A stretch of 64,000 bases of DNA from Rhipicephalus microplus. Its lineage: Eukaryota; Arthropoda; Arachnida; Ixodida; Ixodidae. The DNA is taken from assembly GCF_043290135.1 (NCBI RefSeq), contig NC_134704.1, positions 17,586,001 to 17,650,000 of the forward strand. The letters are read 5' to 3'. The notes beneath the pieces were generated by a model. The model did not search any database. It saw nothing but the letters and a program-made list of their open reading frames with translations, and had not been told where the DNA came from. Positions 57,510 through 64,000 of the stretch are shown piece by piece (position 1 is the first letter of the stretch; the number at the start of each line of letters is the position of its first letter). Both the position numbers and the translations under genes were made by a program.

Positions 57510-58552
57510 GAAAGATACGCTGTTTGCATTCAACTGTTAAAGGGCTTCTAAAGCACCCTTCCCCCCTACCCCCCATCGAGGTTAAAATTTAGTGGCGGCG
57601 TTTCAGTTGTGCACAAATGTACAGCGAACGCGTCTGTCGGCTCGTCTGTCCATGTCTTCGAGTTCCCTTCTTCAGCGTCCAAAGATAAAACGCTAAGAGC
57701 GCATGCATATGCTAGTATCGAGTGGAAGCGTCTGTTGGTGGTTTAGGAGCATGGCGTTTTTCGTTTTGCCCACGTGCTTTTCTGCCCTTGGAGATGAAGT
57801 TGCTGGCAGGTAGAGATATGCAGCTAACTTCGCTGTAAAATGAGATAGCCTCTAAGGAATTGAAGCAAGTGTGACAAAACCAGCATATTTGAGAAGTCAG
57901 AAATAATGCAATCATGCTTCTTTAACCATAGAGAAAATAGGTTTCTCTGCTGCAAAGCGCTTTTCTTCCCGATCTATACCGATCGGGAAAAGCATATATG
58001 TAGAGTCATAACGGAGGCCATCTTCATTAATGTTCGGCGAGTTCAAGGTTCGCGCTTTTGCCAAAGTCAACATAAATTATTATCTGGCAAAAATCTTCTG
58101 AGAGGCGGGAATAAACTGGCTAATTACCCGAATTCGCATTTAGTTTGCACAACTACGGCTATTTATGTTCGTAAGTGTAGTACGTTTTGTAGGAGGTTTA
58201 GAAAACAAGGCCTCATGTCACGCCACGGCGTGCTGTGCAGCCATCACTTAATGTACGGCGGTATTCATGTATCCATCCATGAATTCTGTCAGTAATCTCA
58301 TTGGCGTCTAGAATGTTGGCGGTGACAAAAAGTAAGATGAGAAAATGCTAGTGTAACGCAGTGTTCACAGGACAGTGTAAGCTGGCTGAGTGGTCTCTTT
58401 AACAGGCTGTTTTAAGGTATCTTATCTGAAAGTACGGTTGCGTGGTACCCACTGCGTGATAACGCATCACATTGTGTGCAGTATCGAACACCCATGCTTC
58501 TGTAAGACAGTTTGAACCACTAAGTAGCTGTGCAGTTTGTTGTTTCTTTGTG
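57510..58552. other. Unrecognised stretch
   Basis: It includes cgtctgtcggctcgtctgtcc near 57630, resembling the degenerate minisatellite family. No gene was recognised. Confidence 0.4.

Positions 58553-58587
<35 letters not shown>
58553..58587 (+). repeat. (GAT)n microsatellite
   Basis: About 35 bases of ATG/GAT triplets. Confidence 0.95.
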
Positions 58588-58916
58588 GTGAATAACTGTG
58601 GCCATATCTTTGTGACGTGCACATGTGGGAAGCATTGAATTATTCAGTAGTTACGCAATTAGCCAGGTTTGGCATCTGTTGCCATTCTGCTTCTCCTACA
58701 CGCATTGTTCCATGCGTTAACGTGTTTTCTCATCATAGGTGAAATGTTTTTGTAAAAAGGTGGGATAAAGACATGTTACGTTGTTTTTTAACTTAACTTG
58801 GCCTAGCATAGAGCCTACAGAAATAAAAAGCGAGTTTACAACTACGAAACTACCGCCTAGGTTCCCGCAAACACCTCTCACCTCGTTTGCGTCCTCCGTG
58901 GCTGAATAAATTGCAG

Positions 58917-59151
58917 TGTTTAAGCGTCGACGATGCTGGGAGCTTAACGACACTCGCCTCGTGCTGGTCTGCCGCCCCTTCGCCTCCCTTGCGAATCTCT
59001 TAATGACTTTCTTCCTGCTGGCCTCCCTCTTTAACACCGTTATCTGCACGAAGACTCAAAACGGGCACCTTATAAGCATCACGTCATCTCCTGAATGCCT
59101 TTGCCACCGCGTGCTGGAAAAAGCGCAGGCTGCCCTGGCCTCTATATAGAT
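58917..59151 (+). CDS. Candidate host exon with a membrane or signal segment
   Basis: An acceptor-like ttgcag ends at 58916. The frame that follows is open for about 77 codons to TAG at 59147-59149 and is rich in C- and G-ending codons (roughly three quarters of the first 45 by my count) in an AT-rich region. It contains a hydrophobic stretch, LANLLMTFFLLASLFNTVI, which could be a transmembrane helix. Alternatively, starting at the internal Met (MTFFLLASLFNTVIC), it could be a signal peptide followed by TKTQNGHLISITSSPECLC. I do not recognise the protein. No partner exon is visible, and the tick repeat complex begins shortly downstream. Confidence 0.3.
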
Positions 59152-59318
59152 TGCCGTATACACTGTGCGCCTTGGAATATGTGGCATGCTCGGTGCTCAT
59201 TCGGTGAGACCCCGATCCACCACGCTTTCGGTATAGGTGTACTATTGCCCTTGAGGCAGTTGGCGTCGCATATGCTCGGGCCAGTAACATCTTTCACGTA
59301 GCAGAAAGAGATGCTCAT

Positions 59319-60010
59319 TTTAGGGGCAAAACTTCTTATAGCGGCACCCGTTCGTCCTCCGTAGTGTGTAACAAGTATAACATTTTGACCTCCAAGGTGG
59401 TGCTGGTGAGAGACTTCTTCTGTGCGTTGTTGAACAATAAAAATTGGGCTCAATGTACATGGTAATGGCTGCTAATGGGGAACGAGAAACAGGAGCATTC
59501 GGCTTTTAGTTAACGCGCAGGCTGCGATCACCATTAGCAGCCATTGGCATGTACATTGAGCACTATCTGACAAGAAAGGGTTGCTACGTTATACTCGCTG
59601 GGTGTAACCTCCTTAGCTTTAGAAAAGTTTAGCGAGCGTTGAGCCGCAGTGCCATGAATACAATGAACTTGTATATACCGTGAATGAACTCGAGGTGGTT
59701 AAAAATGGGAAGTAGATACGAAGCGCAAGTCGTAAGAAAGTAAAAGCCGAATTCTCCGCCTCTCATTTCCCATTAGCAGCCATTGGCATGTACATTGAGC
59801 ACTATCTGACTGAAAAAGTTTGCTACGTCATACGCGCTGGGCGTAACTTCCTGGGTTTACGAAAGGTTTGGCAAGTGTTCGGCCGCAGTGCCACGAAGAC
59901 AGTGAACTAGTATATACCATGAACTCGAGGTGGTTAAAGGTGGGAAGTGGACCCGAAGCGCAAGCCGTAAGAAAGTGTGCGTGTGCCACCTCTCGTTTAG
60001 TCCTTGCAAT
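59319..60010 (+). repeat. Repeat complex: dispersed module, inverted arm and two 239-bp tandem units
   Basis: 59319-59358 is the plus copy of the short module at 57470. 59448-59513 is an inverted copy of the segment near 59745-59806 (tgctaatgg against ccattagca; both contain tgtacattgagc or its complement). From 59533 a unit beginning attagcagccattggcatg repeats at 59772, a period of 239. Both units carry acattgagcactatctgac, gccgcagtgccac/atgaa and gaagcgcaag(t/c)cgtaag. No coding sequence was recognised. Confidence 0.8.
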
Positions 60011-60094
60011 GTCCGCTGGATGGCGGTGCTTCTATATGGGGAATATATGATGAAAAGAGGCGAGATGGTGGTACTTGGAGTGTTGAATAGATGG

Positions 60095-60285
60095 ATTAAC
60101 GGACACATAGACAGATGCATGGATGGACGCATGAACGGACGCAGGGGCGGCTGCATGGACGAACGCAGGGACGGACGCATGAACAGACGCACGCACGGAC
60201 GGGCTGATGGACGCATGGACGGTCACACTGACGGACGCATGGACGGACGCAAGCAAGGACGAATGGACGGACGAATTCTTCGCCC
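60095..60285 (+). repeat. Degenerate GGACGCAT minisatellite
   Basis: About 190 bases of drifting ggacgcatgaacggacgcag-like units, followed by gaattcttcgccccactctc and tcattcactccgcgg. A reverse-oriented relative lies at 45560-45650. Confidence 0.85.
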
Positions 60286-60320
60286 CACTCTCCATCATTC
60301 ACTCCGCGGATATGCTGCCA

Positions 60321-60322
60321 TT

Positions 60323-60394
<72 letters not shown>

Positions 60395-60436
60395 ACTTCT
60401 TTCTTTCTTTCTTTCTTTTTTTCTTTCTTTCTTTTA
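60321..60436 (+). repeat. (TTTC)n microsatellite
   Basis: TTTC tandem repeats with two small interruptions near the end. Confidence 0.97.
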
Positions 60437-61250
60437 TTTGTGTTAATTTTGGTAGATATTCGCTGTGCCTTTTTGCAGGTATTCTGCACCAAACACAATC
60501 GAGGACATCAATTGCATGCCCTCCTGTGGCTTTTTGAACCTCTTTTTGATTGCGGGACCTTTCTTCGCCTGATTTTTCCAGATCACGATTCCTCCGCAAA
60601 ACAAAATGCTATATGCGTGCTACGGGAAAATGAATTAGTTCAATAACGCCAGATTACATTATTCATAATGTACACTTTTGATGTGAACTTCATAATCGTG
60701 TGATGTGTGATATGTGTGACCAACCTGTGTCGTTTTTATCCACGCTTGTTATGCCAAAGAACAGTCTTTCGAATTAAAAAGAAAAGATCGTAGCGCGTAA
60801 GTCTGATCAAAAAAGGAGGAAAATTTTGGATATTCGATGCTATTGTGAAATGTGGTAAGCGCCTGGGCTCTTGCTAAGTCGCGAAGACAAAATGTTGCCA
60901 CCCTCCATGAAGAAAGACTTCTAGTTGGACGTTGCTGTTTGCATGTATACCTCGTTTAGTGTGCAAGCATGCCTTGCTTTACGTGTCGTCGAGTTTTAAT
61001 ATGGCATTTCTGAAAGTTCTAATACGTTGAGAGAGTAAGGTATTGTCATTGTTCCTACAAGGTAAATCTCTATGGTGCAGCATTTAGTCTTAATTTGCAT
61101 TGAAAAAAATTTTTCATTGCAATAGAATGTCACTTTGAAACACGTAAAGAGTAATGGAAGTTCGAGGGACATTATTATCGTGCAAAGTACCGTGACAACA
61201 GCAATTAACATCAATAGCACTATTTACTAGTAATTTAATCTATTGCAGGA
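60437..61250. other. Unrecognised stretch
   Basis: No gene or dispersed repeat was recognised. Confidence 0.4.
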
Positions 61251-61494
61251 TTGATTGATTGATATGTGGGATTTAACGTGCCAAAACCACCATATGATTA
61301 TGAGAGGCACTGTAGTTAACAGCTCCGGCAATTTCGACCACCTGGGGCTCTTTCACATGTACCAAAAACAAGCCACACGTGCTTACAGCATTTCTGTCTC
61401 CATCAAAAATGCAGCTGCGGCAGCCGGAATTTGATCCCGCGACCCGCGGTTCAGCAGCCGAGTACTTTAGCCACTAGACCAACGCGGCAGGGCC
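61251..61494 (-). mobile_element. Ruka-type tRNA-derived SINE, full length
   Basis: On the minus strand: head ggtctagtggctaaagtactc, B-box-like cgcgggatcaaattccgg, body ccccaggtggtcgaaattg, then gttaaatcccacatatcaat and a (CAAT)n tail at 61251-61262. It is moderately diverged. No clear target duplication was found. Confidence 0.88.
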
Positions 61495-61994
61495 ATGTAT
61501 CGCATGTATTGCGACGCCCATCACTGCCTGAATTTAATGAAAACAACTCGATACGATACCGATTCGTTCTCACTGACCATGAAGCATGACCCTGAAACTA
61601 ACACTGAGCTTAAGGTAGGCGTACATTGTATACACACCCTGCACTAAGATTAATGGTGCTTGCAGTATAAAACAGCTTCAATTGTTGCATTAAAAATAAC
61701 AGCAGTTTTTTTTTTCAATTTCAGGTTGAAGTCTTCAAAGAATTTGTTTTGCTGCAGGTGTTGAACGCGGTAGCTATTTCTCTCGTCTCTAGTTCAAGGT
61801 TTTCGAACAATGGGTTACAATTCAGGATTGCATATTCATGCACGCGCAACACGCAAGTAAAGTTTACCTTTATCCATTTGTGTCATGCGCGTCTAACTAA
61901 AGCTGGCCTTTGCTATGCTGTAATAGTATGACGTAACCAATGAAAAATTCTATTATATGCGCAGCAACTCTTTGACTAGCCTGTGTAACTCGGT
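61495..61994. other. Unrecognised, with a weak exon-like segment
   Basis: A polypyrimidine tract ending in tttcag at 61724 precedes a frame open to 61931 (starts VEVFKEFVLLQ). It is about 68 codons with no recognised product. I regard it as chance unless transcript data say otherwise. Confidence 0.3.
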
Positions 61995-62636
61995 CCCTCC
62001 GTGCGTCCTTACCAACGCGACGCGACGCACTTCCCTCGCCGCAGGTGTTGTAGCGGTGCCAAGTAGGTCACACCGCAGATGCGCGTTGACGTCACGCTTT
62101 CCTCGGAGCACGTGCTGACGTCACTCTCTCCAGCGACCACCACGCGCTCGCCGCAGCTGCCACCTCGTCAATTCCCCCTCAACAAACACCTGCCACTACA
62201 GCCGCTCGCTCCCCAAACACGATCTTCACTCGCTACACCGCCGACTCGTCTGTTCACGCGCAATAAACCTGATGCCCGTGTAACGTACGTGTTGAAATAT
62301 GTCTGTACGTGTTACCTCTCTCTCGCTTCACCCTCTCTACCACTCGCAACGCTCGAGCGCTCATAGAGTGGTAACACTCTTTCGGTTCGTTCATCCGCGA
62401 TGGAGTGGACGCCTGAAGATGACGTTCATTCACCCGCCGAAAGATCTGCCAAAGGGATTAGGCCTGACCCAGACGTCACCAGCATTGCGAGGGTTAGGGA
62501 AGCCGATCGCATTCGCGAATGGTGACGTCATGCCTGCAACACCGACAGGGCGCGAGCCAGGGAAGCCGAGCACAAGCGACGGCAACGCTGCTGCTTCGCA
62601 TCTCACCAGAGTCCCCTTTTGAGAAGATGGCATGAA
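61995..62636 (+). repeat. Dispersed repeat with a conserved short reading frame, copy 2
   Basis: It matches the copy at 25690-26260 in opposite orientation, including ctcgccgcaggtgttg upstream, the ctctctctcgcttcaccctc block, the ATG and the frame. The upstream part holds two full CRE palindromes TGACGTCA (62087-62094 and 62116-62123), and a third overlaps the stop (62523-62530). The matching upstream site in copy 1 reads TGACGCCA. Confidence 0.75.
62400..62633 (+). pseudogene. Unrecognised short protein with Arg/Glu-rich repeats, copy 2
   Basis: From ATG at 62400 the frame runs 41 codons (begins MEWTPEDDVHSPAERSAKGI, later ARVREADRIREW) to TGA at 62523-62525. The same frame then stays open with ARAREAEHKRRQR. 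It aligns without gaps to copy 1 over 40 codons, with about half the residues identical. The stop here is one codon after the stop in copy 1, so the two copies died separately or the ancestor was longer. I recognise no domain. The charged repeated composition fits a coiled or nuclear protein, but that is inference. Confidence 0.5.
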
Positions 62637-64000
62637 TTTTTATTATCCCCACGTAGACAGCATCATCATCGCCGGTAGTTATTCGATGCAGTTGAAGTTT
62701 GTGATTGGGCCGGATTTGTTGTGCGCCAAACCGCCAGCAGCTCAGAGTGTTTTTCGATTCTTTACCGCAATCCAGCATTTCCGCAGTGTGAAGTAGCAAC
62801 ATGGTGGAAGCATGAAAAATAAGGGCAATGCGGCCAATGTGGGTGGAGCCTATATTTATTCTTGGGCTTTCACTGACTATAGTTCGTCAGCGGCGATTAA
62901 GGTGTGGCGGGGTGCTCACACCCCATGTTTTTCGGGACAAAAGTGTGCTTTCGAAGTCAACGTGTCTTGCAACAAACGATCGGCAACAGGGTGTGCTCTT
63001 TCAGGCAAACTGGTAAACGCCCATTCCCCTTACGTGCGACGCTCCAGCTGACTCGCCTGCATGTCGCCAATCAATACACATCGTAATATATATTATGTAA
63101 CGTAACCTTGGTTTACTTTGCCATTTACTTTAGCGCTATATTCAATTGAGGGAGAAGATCACAAATTTATCAATGATGAGTGCCATATTTTCCCGACTTG
63201 TGAAGTTTTCATAATCAGCTCTCGATTGATCACAGTCAACATATACGCACAAATATGCAAACTGTTTTAGGTTGACTTATTTCCTCAACTCTGCCACTCT
63301 GTAGACCAAAAGTGAACTATACACATCACGGGAAAAGGGATAACGAAGTCTGCTAATGCAATAAAGTCGCAATTAGCAGTGGTATTTTGCCAGTTGTATC
63401 ATTAATTATGCAAGCACCTAAGTAGTTAGAAACGGCTGTAGCTGCTGAAAGTACCTGATCTAGACAGCGGTAAAAGGCCGGTGATTTCGGGGTGAATGTT
63501 GAGCATTTAGTGAGCACGAAATGCATTTCCATTGTAGCTGCTTATTGCGTCGACTCTTCTGCTGAGGGGACATTGTAAGGAACTCGTCGTAAGTGGTTTC
63601 CACTCTAATGGATCACCAATGAATGCAACGGAAAGCAAGCAATACAAAAATTACGTTGCCGCTGACGACTAAGTGCATGTTCACTTGCATTACGGCTCAA
63701 AGCGTTTAGTTTCAATAGCACGTAACACGATAATGGATCTTTAGTGCTGGTTGTCGAGAACGTTGGAAAGAAAGTCTTAACGAGGACTCAATACGGATAA
63801 ATTTGATTTATGGGTTCAATTGCTTGGTGAGAGCTTTTCAGTTATTTATTGGCATTGTTCATCAAACAGAAAAGGCAGTGCTAATGTAGAATATATGCTG
63901 TTTAATAAGATAGTGAAAGATGCACAATGTATTCTTTCCCGACAAGAAGAATGTAGAAGGAACTTGTTTCTGAAACAGTTTTAGTTCGCGTATATGTGAA
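62637..64000. other. Unrecognised stretch to the right edge
   Basis: Short frames at 62812-63086 are unrecognised. No repeat or RNA gene was recognised. Confidence 0.4.

Noticed and set aside
58399..58635. Minus-strand frame with a His run
   Set aside because: The His run is the GAT trinucleotide repeat; nothing else supports coding.
59930..60646. 238-codon open frame across 60 kb, and Lys/Arg/Glu-rich frames on the opposite strand
   Set aside because: The frame runs through a degenerate minisatellite and a TTTC array, whose repeats avoid stops by composition.
61725..61931. Exon beginning after tttcag at 61724
   Set aside because: Frame of about 68 codons, no recognised product and weak codon bias; probably chance.

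Overview
The window reads as nuclear DNA of a hard (ixodid) tick, most likely a metastriate species. The main evidence is repeated copies of a tRNA-derived SINE that I recognise as the tick Ruka family, plus several arthropod non-LTR retrotransposons, abundant microsatellites, and AT-rich sequence with stops in all frames between them. There are no operons, ribosome-binding sites, CRISPR arrays or phage genes. I recognise no complete host gene. The sequence looks like intronic or intergenic DNA built from nested retroelements, with a few short stretches that could be host exons.

Layout. 0-1 kb: a possible exon end with a strong splice donor (1-115), then an old SINE with a Ruka copy inserted into it (410-875). 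1.2-6.2 kb: a nearly full-length but broken I/Jockey-group LINE (family A) with a zinc-knuckle ORF1 and an endonuclease/RT/RNase H ORF2. 6-20 kb: mostly unrecognised DNA with SINEs, simple repeats, an 11-bp CAGCTG array and a stray family A 3' end. 21-22.5 kb: a CR1/L2-like RT fragment followed directly by a SINE. 25.7-26.3 kb (minus) and 62.0-62.6 kb (plus): two diverged copies of an unrecognised repeat carrying a conserved short reading frame. 28.6-32.9 kb: a 5'-truncated LINE (family B) with a fully open 1239-codon ORF2, a terminal RNA hairpin and a perfect 13-bp target-site duplication. 39.2-42.4 kb (minus): a nearly intact RTE LINE with one nonsense codon and a tRNA-Ala-like module with canonical Pol III A and B boxes at its 5' end. 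42.5-43.4 kb: a direct repeat of about 320 bp. 44-55 kb: more SINEs, a foldback element, a tRNA-Gly-like SINE with a duplicated B box, and a GATA/GACA array. 55.2-56.4 kb: the RNase H end of a second family A copy. 57-60.4 kb: a repeat complex with 239-bp tandem units, an inverted arm, a degenerate minisatellite and a TTTC array, with a possible host exon just upstream.

How the parts relate. The LINEs encode (or encoded) the target-primed reverse transcription machinery. The SINEs encode nothing and would depend on LINE enzymes in trans. The strongest signals beyond routine annotation are: the Pol III promoter-like head on the RTE element; a 3'-terminal stem-loop shared by three family A copies with covarying pairs and pyrimidine-rich tails; a different two-storey hairpin ending family B; and the paired repeat family with a conserved ATG and a gapless 40-codon frame. 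Family names come from motif recognition by eye; no database search was possible.
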